From Plantago elongata (Eukaryota; Streptophyta; Magnoliopsida; Lamiales; Plantaginaceae): a stretch of DNA of 64,000 nucleotides. Where the stretch lies: contig JAYMSP010000088.1 in the NCBI GenBank assembly GCA_036897095.1, positions 1-64,000 on the forward strand, written 5' to 3'. The position numbers and the translations under genes were made by a program. Below, piece by piece: positions 1 through 10,953 of the stretch (positions are counted from its first letter, which is position 1; every line of letters begins with the position of its first letter). Below the pieces are notes generated by a model. That model saw only the letters and a list, made by a program, of their open reading frames with translations, did no database searches and was not told the origin of the DNA.

Positions 1-2472
1 AAACCTTAAAATGCTTATAATCAGGTTTCTGTTTGTATAAGAGTTCATATGGTGTTTTGTTATGCAGCAACTCACTGGGTATTCTATTAATGATGTATAC
101 TGCAGTGAGTACTGAATCTCCCCAAAAATGTGGTGGGAGATTGGATTGAAACATGAGTGATCCAGCAACATTTAAAATGTTCTGATGCTTTCTTTCAACA
201 ACAGAATTCTGCTGTGGTGTATATGAACAAGTTAATTGATGAATGATCCCTTCTCCTAAAAGTAACTTGCCATATTAAACTCAGTTCCATTATCAGATCT
301 AACCATTTTAACTTTATTGTTGAATTGATTTTCAACTAGACTTATGAAGTTCTTTACTGCTATTGAAGTATCAGATTTAAGTTTGAGCAGATGCACATAA
401 GTAGTTATAGTGTAATCATCGACAATAGTTAGAAAATAACTATGTCCTTGAGTAGTTTTTACTGAGTAAGGACCCCAAAGATCATAGTGGAGTAATTCAA
501 AAGCAAATTTGGATTTTATACTTCTAGGAGAAAAAGTTCTCCTCTTTTGTTTTGCTTGATAACAAACATTACAACGTCCATAATCCAAATGCCTTACATT
601 AGATGAAATAGCAGAAATTAAGCTTAATCTACTAGAAGATGGGTGTCCCAATCTAAAGTGCCATATATGGCTGGAAACATTAGCTAATGAACTACAGTTA
701 TTAATGGCATATGCCTTCTTGGAATCACAAATTTCTTCAGCATCAAACTTAAAGTGAAATAGTCCTTCTTTTTCTTCAATCCTCCCAGTCGAGGTCATTG
801 ATTTGTTCCATGGTATAGAGGCCTGAGTAATGAAACAAAACCTTTTAGTGAATACAACAAATAGACCACTGTCATGGATTTACTTAGACAATGACGCAAG
901 ATTCAGTTTAAAACTGGGAACACATAGAACATTATCAATGATCATGTTCTTGTCTATCTTTATGCTACCTCTATGAGTAATAGCAGCAACTTGCTTGTTG
1001 GGAAGTTGAAAATATGAGTTAAAACTCTTGATATTATGAGTATAACACTTAGTATTGCAAATAATATGGTGTGTAGCACCTGAATCAAGAATCCAACGTT
1101 CATGAGTGTTAATAAGATTCATACCATGAAGTGTTAGCTACAGTAACTATAGCCTTTTCATTTGCAGATGCAGACTTGTTGTCTTTCTTATCATGATTGT
1201 TGTTGTTGAGCATTTGTTGTATCTGCTGCATTTGTTCAGTGGAGAAAGAACTCACAGGGATCTGGTGTTGAACCTCATTAGCACCAAAATTGGACCCATA
1301 CTGGTTGAAAGAAGACTATCTTGAGGACTAGCCTTGATGAGCATAGCCTCTGCCACCATAACTTCTTCCACCACCTCTAAAGCCACCTCTTCCTCTTCTG
1401 GCACCAAGTCTAGCATTGAGACCACCTCCCCTATGGAAACCCTGACCATCACCAGCATGTTTCTTCTTGTTGTCAGGATAACCGTTGAGTTGGAAACAAG
1501 TCTCAATGTTATGGTTACTCATTTTGCATAGAGGGCAATACATCTTTTCCTTTCTTTTTAAGGTTAGAGCTGTAGAAGCATTTAGAGCAGTGTGCTCTTG
1601 ACCCATGTGAGTATGAAATCGAGACCTTGTCTGTCTTTGCTTTTCTTCTTTTATAACAATAGCATAAGCTCTATTGACAGATGGAAGTGGATCCATGAGA
1701 ATGATGCTAGTTCTTACAAGTTCATAGGAGTCATTGAGACTCATTAGAAACTTGTAAACCTTTCTGGTTTCTTGGATGTACAAATGCTTATCAGTACTCT
1801 TACAATCACAGATGGAACATTTTGGGCAAAGTGGGAGTGGTTGATAGCTATTGAGTTCTTGCCAAAGACCAGTGAGCTTAGTGTAGTATTCAGTGACTGT
1901 GCTAGTGCCTTGGGTAACCATACTAAGTTCAGTCTCAAGCTGAAAAGCTTTGACTTCAGTAGGCTCAGAGTATCTAATTTGAACTATATCCCAGGTTTCT
2001 TTAGCAGTCTCAGCAAAAAGGATAGTGTCTTTTATCTCATGACTAACAGAGTGCATCATCCAATAGAGGATCAAAGTGTTACACTTAAGCCATAAACGCA
2101 AGTCTGGGTCATCAAGGTTAGGCTGAGTGAGAGTGCCATTTATGAAGCCCATCTTGTTCTTTAGACTCAGTTGAATCAAAAAGACCTGTGCCATGTGTGG
2201 TAGTTGGTGCAATCTAAAAGAGGAGTGATAGCATCAGTGGTGGTGGTGTCATTAGGATGGATATAGTAGTGACCATCATGATCTTCAAATTTGGATCCCT
2301 TGCTAATAGGAGTGACAGGGTCCTTCCCATGAATGGGATTGTCACTGTCTGAATCATCAGTAGCCATTGAAGGACTCTGTGATAGACAGTGAACAGAAAA
2401 CTAAAAACAAGACAATAAAGCTAAAAAAAAAAAAAAAACTAAGGCTAACTCAGAAGCTCAGGTATAAACCTG

Positions 2473-2484
2473 GCTCTGATACCA
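2473..2484 (-). other. Primer-binding site (initiator tRNA-Met) of the copia element
   Basis: The minus strand reads TGGTATCAGAGC, complementary to the 3' end of plant initiator tRNA-Met, the usual primer of Ty1/copia elements. It sits directly inside the LTR and about 110 bases upstream of the gag start. Confidence 0.8.
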
Positions 2485-2640
2485 TTTTAAAATAGGCAGA
2501 GAAAGCATTTCCAAGATAAAAACTCTTTGTATTGATGATTGAGAAAAACTTGGTAGATTACAAGAAGCATAGCTATCCTATTTATAGCCTGAAACTAACT
2601 CTAAAATTACTATGAAAAAATTACAAGTACTACCGCAACA
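2485..2640 (-). repeat. 5' LTR of the copia element (approximate)
   Basis: The LTR lies just outside the primer-binding site. On the minus strand it would begin near TGTTGCGGTAG (about 2640). It carries a TATAAATAG box at about 2579-2587, as expected for an LTR promoter. The inner end lacks a clear CA, and no partner LTR is in the window, so both limits are estimates. Confidence 0.45.
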
Positions 2641-2734
2641 AATAGATCAACATCACACAACCTGAACAAACATCATGCAGATTGCTCCTTCACGATGACA
2701 TCACTGCAGTATCTTACAAGGTACAGAGAATAAT

Positions 2735-2960
2735 TCACTGAGGCAGGTGCACAAGCACCGATCCTATATATATGTCTTCAACTCGACCTGCAATCTGGTT
2801 CGGACTCTTTTTGTGTTCCTTCAACTTCACGCGAGATGGGTCTGGCATAGTTCCAAATTGTATCTCTGCAACTAGCCGTTGTTCTTTCTTGTTCCATTTT
2901 CTCTGTATTTCTATTTCTGCTTTCTTCAATAATGCCCATATTCAACCTGGAACAAAACAC
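2735..2960 (-). other. Possible gene fragment or exon, unrecognised
   Basis: A minus-strand open stretch of about 65 codons is rich in Lys and Glu (it includes MPDPSRVKLKEHKKSP and QIAGRVEDIYIG) and is preceded by a splice-acceptor-like TTTTGTTCCAG near 2950. It reads like real protein rather than noise, but I do not recognise the family. It lies beside the copia LTR and has no other exon that I can find. It could be a captured exon, a degraded gene end or chance. Confidence 0.2.
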
Positions 2961-4068
2961 ACATGAAAGCTTATCAGAATACTCTGAATATGGTGGAAAG
3001 TAAACTAGGCCTTGACTCTTTCGTTAGGTTGTATATATGTAATATGTCGGCTGATTCTACTTGAGCAACTTGATACATTGAACCTCCGCTTATGCTATTT
3101 TTTATTGCACGTCCTGCAAAACTTCATATGCATCAGACATTTGTTACAATTGTATATACAAAAGAAAGAAAAAATAGTAACAATTTTAATTTCTATATAA
3201 GTTTTCATATAAAATGGTCCGATCCAATGTCCAATCCCAACGATTCAATCCAATCAATATTTGTTGGAGGAGAAACTCTCTTGAGAGTCCGCAAAGTCCT
3301 GAGAGTCTCACATGAAAACTTTAGTTGCACAATTAGTATACAACAATATACAATTTATAAATAGATAAAAATCTACAATTTATACCCGAAGTCGCATAAT
3401 TAGTATACAATATTGTAGGAGTCTTAAGACTCTCGTAAAAATTTAGACGACTTTCATAAATTTTTGTGTTGTTGAAAATTACGTGCGTTGATTATTTAAT
3501 ATGTCAAAAGTATATGAATTGACAAAATTATTCAAATATAATTTAAGTTACTTTTGTTTAACTCTATGTGTAATTAATGGTTAGTTACTTTAGTTAACTC
3601 TATGTGTAATTAACGGGGTTCCTTGAATGTTAGTGTGGGTAAGTATGATATTGGAAGATGGTGAGGTATAGAAAAGTCAAAAGAATTGATTAATGGTAGA
3701 CGAAAGTGAGAGTTGGCTTAATTCACACAAATCACGAGAATGTGTAAAGAAAGCAGTTCAAGTTGAGCTTCCCTTTCCTTTCCCTTCTACTAGTCTGTCT
3801 ACAGTACTCTCTATACTGCATTTCCACTACCCTACTCCACGAACATTTGTGGTCACTCCCTCAATTCTATAATAAACTCCAACAGATATTCTTCTCCTAT
3901 CTCACTTACACCCAGAAACAAAATCAGGATCTCATCGGTCGTAGCTCTAAATAAATAAATAAGATATTTATAAATATAAAACTGGTAAAATTTTCATTGA
4001 TGGCAATAAATTTTTAACAAATTTATGAATAACAAAAACCTAATTTATTAAAATCATCTTATTTATAG
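2961..4068. other. Gene-free AT-rich stretch
   Basis: I see no gene here. Two direct copies of a ~37-bp unit (AACTCTATGTGTAATTAA core) lie at 3546-3617. A pair of short palindromes (CTCTTGAGAG near 3277, GAGTCTTAAGACTC near 3419) and a repeated AATTAGTATACAA motif at 3330-3410 suggest remains of small transposons, without resolvable ends. Confidence 0.5.
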
Positions 4069-4070
4069 TA

Positions 4071-4294
4071 CTTCCTCCGTCCTGTTAAAAGTGAAACATT
4101 TTTTCATTTTGGACGTCAAACCAAAGTGAATCAATTTTTCATTTATGGAAATAACTCCACAATACAACTCATTTTCAACCATACATTATTGGGATCGCAT
4201 GTACTTTTCTATCTCAAACTCATCTTTAACCACATACTATATATTTTTCTTAAAAACTGTGCATTTGAGTTTCATTTCAAATAGAGCGGAGGAG
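4071..4294. mobile_element. Stowaway-type MITE
   Basis: The ends are inverted repeats of the plant Stowaway (Tc1/mariner) type: left CTTCCTCCGTCC, right complement CTCCTCCGCTC. A TA dinucleotide flanks each end (4069-4070 and 4295-4296), as expected for target duplication. It is 224 bp with no coding capacity. Confidence 0.8.
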
Positions 4295-4676
4295 TATAAT
4301 TTAACAAATGAATAGGTCTATGTGCAAAAAAAATTATAAATAAATATTTAATTTTTCTCTTTGGAAATAAGGGTGGTGCTTAAGCCCCACCCTCATTGCC
4401 ACCGCCCCTGCTTACACCTAAACTAGATCCACACATACCCCCGCTCCACTCCTGCCTCGGTTTTTATGTATCCGAACATGAGTTTTATGTAAACGTATCA
4501 AGTTGCTTCCACTTGCACAACTTGTTACGTTCGTAGTAAAATTGTAAACGTCGATTGAGAAAAATAAGCATACATTATGTTTGATTTCAAAGAAAATGTA
4601 TTATGGCAATGAAGCAAGATTGTATGATTATAAAATGCTAATACAATTAATAAACATATGAGATTCCAACGGGAGT

Positions 4677-4855
4677 ATTTTTTTCCATTAAAATTCGTTT
4701 ATGAGACTAATCCAGCCGAACATCGTCAGACCCCTTAAAAAGGGGTGGCTCTTTCAATGGTATTTTTTTACATTTACAAGGCTGGAACTCGGAACCTTGC
4801 TTAAGTGAACTCAAAATCCCTTGCCACTTGAGTCAACGACCGCTGGTCAAGAGCT
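4677..4855 (-). mobile_element. tRNA-derived SINE
   Basis: On the minus strand an A-box-like TGACTCAAGTGG (4824-4835) is followed about 36 bp later by a B-box-like AGGTTCCGAGTTCC (about 4784-4797), the spacing of an internal pol III promoter. About 110 bp of unrelated body follow, then an A-rich tail near 4680. No target duplication was identified. Confidence 0.55.
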
Positions 4856-5024
4856 TTTTCTTGCATATGCTTGATTTATGTCAATTACAATGGTCAAAGT
4901 TATAACAACGGAGATAGAGTTTTATATAATTTGATTAAATATTTTATAATTGTAATCTAAACTTATGTATAATTAAAGTTGAAAATGATTGAGGAAAAAT
5001 GATAAATTGAACTAGTAAAGTGTG

Positions 5025-5450
5025 AGATTGTATTTTCTTCAACTGAAATTTACAGAACTAAACTAGATTGAATTGAACTGAATTGAAGTAAAGTATAAAT
5101 TATAACTAAGCCGAGCTGAACTGAACTGAAATGATTTTCAGTTAAAGAGAACACAACCTAATTGTAGGAGTGTAAGGTTGTGTTTTCTTCAACTGAGATT
5201 TACTGGACTGGACTGAACTAAAGTAAGGTATAAATTATAATTAAGCCGAGCTGAATTGGACTGAAGTGATTTTCAGTTGAAGCGAACACAACCTAAATAA
5301 GGTTATGTTCTCTCCAACTGAAATTTACAGTTTACTGAACTGAACTGGATGAAACGGATTAATTAATTTGAAGTAAAATACAAATTATAACTAAACAAAG
5401 TCGAATTGAATAGAACTGAAATAATGTTAAGTTGAATAGAAAAGAACTTA
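5025..5450. mobile_element. Three adjacent copies of a palindromic MITE
   Basis: Three related elements lie end to end: 5025-5159, 5175-5294 and 5300-5450. Each starts near AGGTTGTGTTTTCTTCAACTG and ends with the complement (AGTTGAAGCGAACACAACCT in the middle copy). The body has runs of CTGAACTGAA and a shared TATAAATTATAA motif. Degraded relatives occur at about 32372-32520 and 33800-33893. The superfamily is not clear. Confidence 0.7.
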
Positions 5451-6777
5451 ATTAGAATAGCTTATACTCTACAAGGCAGGTAGAGTATAAAAATAAGAGA
5501 TGTATTGAATGTTTAACATAATAATTTAACAAATTTTACTTTGTAATTGAATAGTAATTTAATTTTATATGCTCAAAACAAAATGATGATTTAATGAAGA
5601 AATGAGTTGTAATGTTGTATGATAAACTATATAACTTGTGAATTGAATATTAAAATAGAAAACGAAATATATTTAAATCCGATAGTATATATTCAGGTAT
5701 GAATAGAAACAAGAAAATATATCAACCTTTTGACTTGTTAGAAGTCAAAACTCAAGACCCATCGTAGGCCTAGTATTTCTATTCCATAGTCCATTTATTG
5801 AGGATGTCATCAAATCTCATTCAAAATGACCCTACCAAACAAAGCAGCCTAGAGGAAAACTCCATAAATCTATTTATTTCTTCGCAACTTCAAATTAAAC
5901 CCAACAGTAATCACTCTAATTATCTTATTGAAGAAGACCTATATATTTGACACTAAAAGAGGGGACACTTAAAATTAAAATCACCCATATTTTTCAGACT
6001 ATCACCTGTATTACAAACAAAATGTATCTTTTGTTACGAAAAAGTCCAGCCGGATTAACCGCTCAAGATCTTTAATCTTTATTCAGACCCGATAAAAATA
6101 CTTGTTTTAAAATATACTTGAAAAATAAAAATACTTATAGTACTAGTTGATGTTTTGCAAGAAAAGTGTTAATTACTGGAGAAAATTTTGTAGGATATAC
6201 TTTGAGGATGGATCGATCATCTTGACTTTATGATCACAACTATAGTCTTTGTGCGTTTTCTTTTCCAACCAACACTATCATCCTTTCATGGCCTCCACCT
6301 CTTTTCAACAAAATAAACACAAGTAGTAAAAAATGTATGATGAATAATGTGATTGTTTGTCAATTCAATTCTCCCACACAATTATATTCCTCAATAATTA
6401 ATACTATATGCATAAATAAGGTAATAAAAAGAGACATAAATCGATCATACATGTAAAGCGAAAAGTAGCTTTTCTGAAGAATGTACTTTTTCCTTCACAA
6501 AAAGCTTCCCAACTTCCTAATGTACATGTCCTTGATCATGTTCTCTTCATGAACTAAATAAATACACAAGACAAACTTCACATTCAAAACACTTGAGCAA
6601 GAGCCAATTTATCAACGCAATTTCTTTTTTTTTTAAGTTCATCCAATTATGAACTACAATTTTCATAGCTACTAAATTTCAAATGGTCATTGATATCTAA
6701 TTACAAAGCTGCAAGAAAACTAAAGGAAATTAAGACTATGAAATATTGGCAATGAGAGATGATGCACAATATCTTCA
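5451..6777. other. Gene-free stretch, includes 3' flank of the zinc-finger gene
   Basis: I see no gene here. The part near 6400-6777 probably holds the 3' UTR and polyadenylation region of the minus-strand zinc-finger gene that ends at 6778. Confidence 0.5.
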
Positions 6778-8121
6778 TCACAATGAGTTACCGAAGGTAA
6801 ATCCGGAGCCGAATCCCCCTTGGTCGTCCTCGTCGGATGGAAGCTTCTCGTTGAGATCAAAATCAAGAACTCTCCTGCACGGGTCGCTAACTTCACCAGG
6901 CGAGACGACTTGGCTTGATGAACCTTGCGTCTCTTCAACATCCATGGAATTGAAAATGTAGAGCTTAAATTTGTTGTGGCTGGACATATGACCACCTAAT
7001 GCTTGATGAGATGGGAAGGATTTATCACAAGTATCACACGTATACTTATCACATGTAACTGCAGATGCCTTGTGCTTCAATGGTGTCACATTTTGATCCA
7101 AATCACAAAGCTTCATTACCTTCTTCGTTTTCTTCTTCACCTTCTTCATCAACACATTCCGGTTCTCCACCTCCTCAACCACGTCCTTCCCCAAAACCTT
7201 GCTAGCAAGTTCAACCTCATCATCATCCGAAGAATAACAAACCAGCTTTTTAGAGCTTTTCTCAACTTCATGAGAAACTTTCTCCTCATAAATCTTGAGT
7301 TCACCGATCTTTCGCTTACCCTTCAATCTTGAAACCGGATCAACACCACTTTTAGCTCTCCTTGGAGCCTCAGCTTCTCCACAACCAGCTTTTCCTTTTC
7401 CGCTCTTTAGGCCTCTAGAGAGCATCATAAGATCCTTCGCCGCCTGAAGCAACACCTCGTCCTCCAACGAGCTAGAATCGGCTTCTGAAGTGGACCCCAA
7501 ACCGGTCCCCTTACGCCCTCGCCTGGCCGTTACCACCCAGCTACTGCTCAAAGTCTGAGACAAATCAACCACCACCCCTTGTTCACCCTCATCTTGATCA
7601 GACCAGCTGGACAGCTCAGCATCCGATAACGACGAATCCGGAGAGAAAGAATTGGAGCTGGTAACAAACTGTTCGGCTTTACCAGACTGATCATCAGGTG
7701 GCTGAATACCTCTCCAAGCCCTATCAGGATGGCACCTCAAGTGACCTGACAAAGACTTCATGGACGGAAAAACTCGATCACAAATCGAACAAACCGGCTT
7801 CTTCCCCATCATCAAATCATCCTCATCAAATTGATCTTGATCAGCTTCATCACAATGAAGACGATCTGGAAGGGTTTGTTTGACGGAACTAGCTAGCTTC
7901 TTCTTCTTCGAAACCGGTAAATCGTTGTTGGATTGAACATGGATTCTCATGTGACCTCCCAAAGCTTTACCAGAGCTAAAGACCTTGTCACAAACATGAC
8001 AAACTCTTGGTGTGTTATTCTTGATGATCACCTCAGGCTGTGGAACCACTTCTTCTTTTGGCATCTTGAGCTTCACCTTCAAAGATGAAACCTCAGATTT
8101 GATCTCCATTGAGCTTGCCAT
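6778..8121 (-). CDS. C2H2 zinc-finger transcriptional repressor, ZAT4/ZAT9-like
   Basis: This is a single-exon plant nuclear zinc-finger protein of 447 residues. Three C2H2 fingers are visible at about residues 41-61 (SSGKALGGH), 111-131 (PSMKSLSGH, a variant with Ser in place of Ala and Gly) and 362-382 (SHQALGGH, the classic plant QALGGH). The C-terminus has an EAR repression motif, DLNEKLP, near residue 422, which in this family recruits TOPLESS-type co-repressors. Basic patches (SKKKKL near residue 71; VKKKTKKVMK) could be nuclear signals. The order of three spread fingers plus EAR matches the ZAT1/4/9 subgroup, which acts in stress or developmental repression; the exact target is unknown. 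The start is the ATG at 8121 (MASSMEIK). An upstream in-frame TTG at 8127 extends the open frame by two codons but is not a plausible start. Confidence 0.92.
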   Translation of the reverse strand: MASSMEIKSEVSSLKVKLKMPKEEVVPQPEVIIKNNTPRVCHVCDKVFSSGKALGGHMRIHVQSNNDLPVSKKKKLASSVKQTLPDRLHCDEADQDQFDEDDLMMGKKPVCSICDRVFPSMKSLSGHLRCHPDRAWRGIQPPDDQSGKAEQFVTSSNSFSPDSSLSDAELSSWSDQDEGEQGVVVDLSQTLSSSWVVTARRGRKGTGLGSTSEADSSSLEDEVLLQAAKDLMMLSRGLKSGKGKAGCGEAEAPRRAKSGVDPVSRLKGKRKIGELKIYEEKVSHEVEKSSKKLVCYSSDDDEVELASKVLGKDVVEEVENRNVLMKKVKKKTKKVMKLCDLDQNVTPLKHKASAVTCDKYTCDTCDKSFPSHQALGGHMSSHNKFKLYIFNSMDVEETQGSSSQVVSPGEVSDPCRRVLDFDLNEKLPSDEDDQGGFGSGFTFGNSL

Positions 8122-9490
8122 TGACAAGAAGCAAAAGATTGGAAGATGATGATGAGGAGCAGTAGAAGTAGTAGCTAGGTGAGGTTAAAACCTAAAAATG
8201 GTAACTGGAATAAGGTGGATTAAAGTTATAGAGAAAAATATGTGAAAAGGTGGAAAGGAAAAAGAGACTCAAAGGAGAAAAACACTGAACAGCAAGAAGG
8301 AAAGGAGAGATTTTTAAGGATTTGGTGATCACTAGATTAGCGGATCGAGCTCAACAAATTATTCTGGAAAATAATCCATCTTTAATTTGTTCAGAGATAT
8401 GATTTTCATAACAACGCGTGCTTACCAAATATATAAAAACTCACTAGTTACAAGATATGTAATATGGTCTAGGAAAGAGAGAAAAGAATATATAGCTAAG
8501 TTAGTACTATATGTTATGAATTATGATGACCAAGAAAAGGTAAGTGTATCAAATCAAACAGAAACCAAAGAGTCAATTCTTTTCCTAACTCATCTGTGGA
8601 AAATCAAATCACTCTCACGTCCCTTTAGTTACTCCATTTCTTTTTTTTTCTCCTTTTTAAGTATTTAATAAGTATCCCAGAAATTATGACGGTCTACGAT
8701 AAAAATATAAGGTACCAAAATTATTATCGAGAATTTAAAGTGTTTAGTTCTAAATATTAGTAACTTTTATAAAAATAAATTTATTTTTATAAATGATATA
8801 CATTTTTTAATACAATATATATTCCACAAAAATTTCGTGTTTTTTTTCCTTCCCTTTTTTCTGTTTTGGTGAGTTATCAATCTGTTATTATCTGTTTTGT
8901 GTTTCCCCACACATATAGAGTGATAGAGATATGAATTGAAATCTAGATAACTTTTTCATTAAAGTTTCGTTTTAATTGATCGTGGATGATCGACCTACAA
9001 TCCTAATAATCAGCAATATTAATTACCGATTCAATGAAGGATATTGAGAGATTAATACAATTGTTTAGACGTGTCACGAGGAATTTATAAATCATATGAC
9101 TTTTTTCATGCTTATTTGAACTTGTAGAACTTTTCAACTTTACATTTGAAACTACTAGTAATGTGTACGTATACATTCTGTATAAGTATAATCTTTTTCT
9201 ATGTGTTTGAATGCATTGCATTGTACTAGTATAATATGGTATAATGGGTATGGCACATATATAGTGTAAGCGTATGCCATTTCTGGCAATATGAACGACT
9301 TGCTGTTGCTTTTCACTTCTTTTTACTCATCTTTGACATGGACTACTTTCTTTCTTTCCTGGAGAAAAATGATATAATCATATAATTGATAGTGTATAAA
9401 AAATGGCAGGTGATAAGTTTGCGGATTAGTCTAAGTTGTAATTTGTCGTCGAGAAAAGAAAATTAAACGTGTTCCTCTTAATTCATCTTA
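8122..9490. other. Upstream region of the zinc-finger gene, no gene seen
   Basis: The first 200-300 bases beyond the ATG (to about 8330) probably hold the minus-strand 5' UTR and core promoter; they are A/G-rich without an obvious TATA box. The rest is AT-rich with no gene or clear repeat that I can delimit. Confidence 0.4.
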
Positions 9491-9499
9491 AGTCAACAT

Positions 9500-10090
9500 G
9501 TAGAGAAGGAACAGGCCTTGAGAATGTACGAGTTCTGAGAAAGTCCTACCTTGGAGAAAATCTAATCTTGAATAATGTCTGACCTTGAAAAAGGTCCGTC
9601 TATCTGAAACAAATAAGAGGAAGAGGTTAGACCATTTTGGACCGGTTTGCCTAAGACAAACCGAGCTAGGACTTTACTTGTTTAGAGGCTGAGAGCTCGG
9701 GCTCGAATCTCTAAAGTTAGAGAGTAGAATATTGAGAAGTTGTTACTTACATTATGAGGAGAACATGCCCTCCTATTTATAGTAAAAGGGTAACGGGACA
9801 AAGCTCCGTCAATCTCAGATATGGTTGGTAGGGCGAGATGTTAACACATGTCGTCGGAGATGGGTAGCACATGACATTACTCCAATATGGCTTCTTTGTG
9901 TTTTAGGGACAAACTTGGGTCCGACCTTGAGGCTTCTTGGCAGCCCCATGTGCTCAGGGTCGGACTCGGGTCCTTCCTTGAGTCCCGTTCTTCGTGCCGA
10001 ACTAGTCACGGATTGGACTGAAGCTCGTCAACTTACTGTGTCTAATTCGTATTTGATTGGTTGGTTCGTGGAGAGGACTTAAACATACAT
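9500..10090 (-). mobile_element. Probable solo LTR of a retrotransposon
   Basis: The base composition changes abruptly to a more GC-balanced block with no long reading frame. On the minus strand it has a TATAAATAGGAGG box (about 9770-9782) followed by a transcript-leader-like stretch, as in plant LTRs. No internal domain, PBS or partner LTR is nearby, so a solo LTR fits best. I could not find a target duplication, so the ends are approximate. Confidence 0.4.
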
Positions 10091-10953
10091 ATCAATAGTA
10101 ACGTAAAATCCTCAATTAACGGACAATTTAGATTATGAGTTAAAATAGTATTTTCACGGATTACGTTAACTAGAAAAAAGAAAGAAAAAACTAATTAATA
10201 TCTGACATAATTGGACCAACAATAAAAAAAGTCTTAATCAACGAGAAAATACTAAAAAGTTAAAAAAAACATAACCCATCCTCCTACTATCACCCAATGC
10301 ACCGCAACCCGTATGGCAGCTTCAGCACTTTGATGAGTCATCCATTCACATTCACCGAAGTCTCCAGTGCTATTGTGTCGTCGAGTGTCGTTTTCTCCTT
10401 CTACAATGATGATGGTATTAAAACAAGGTATCAACATGATGTAGTGTATAATGGTATCGAGACATGGCATCATATGCAACCGGAACAAAATATGCACCTA
10501 AAATGGTAGTGTTACGTTGTGCGAGCAGAGAATGGTGAAATTAATTAGGTGCATATATTATACACAAACCGAGTGCGGTTCAAGAAAGCATTTTAGACGC
10601 AGTAGCTAGCTTATTCATGATTCACTTGGACCTCTACTGAGCGTTTATTTGCAATTTCCAATAGACTATCTCCGACAAAACCAAAAAAAAAGTGAACAGA
10701 TTAGTTGCATAAACAACAGCTACAACCAGTTCTCCCATACGATCCAAAATTTCCGAATCTACCACATGCCCTTGAGCATATCATTCCTTGATACTTGGTA
10801 AAGTTCAACTGTTTACGATCTCTCCTATAGGTCACAGTTAAATAAAACAAAGGAAATGAATCTCTAATAGCACTACATTTGGATGTCTAGCACTGAGGCA
10901 AGTCCACGAGAACAGCTCATAACGGATACCAGACGGAACTGTGACTAAAAGTC
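10091..10953. other. Intergenic stretch and 3' UTR of the ARID-HMG gene
   Basis: I see no gene here. The right part should hold the 3' UTR of the minus-strand gene whose stop codon is at 10954. Confidence 0.4.

Larger units (their letters stand above)
1..2640 (-). mobile_element. Ty1/copia LTR retrotransposon, 5' part, broken
   Basis: This is a fossil Ty1/copia element on the minus strand, cut by the left edge of the window. Reading right to left there is an LTR (about 2485-2640), a primer-binding site matching initiator tRNA-Met, a gag region (about 1330-2367) with a CCHC knuckle (CPLCKMSNHNIETC), an aspartic protease region (about 880-1122, motif LDSGATHHI), then a GAG-pre-integrase/integrase region (about 256-798, with HFRLGHPSSSRLS and RSDNGTEFN). 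The order protease then integrase is that of copia, not gypsy. Reverse transcriptase, RNase H and the 3' LTR would lie to the left. The reading frame is interrupted at a few places, so it looks inactive. Only one LTR is in view, so no age can be given. Confidence 0.9.

Noticed and set aside
7003-7883. Plus-strand frames across the zinc-finger gene
   Set aside because: They are shadows of the minus-strand coding sequence.
8122-8127. Upstream TTG as start of the zinc-finger protein
   Set aside because: Plants start at ATG. The ATG at 8121 is in frame and leaves the protein intact.
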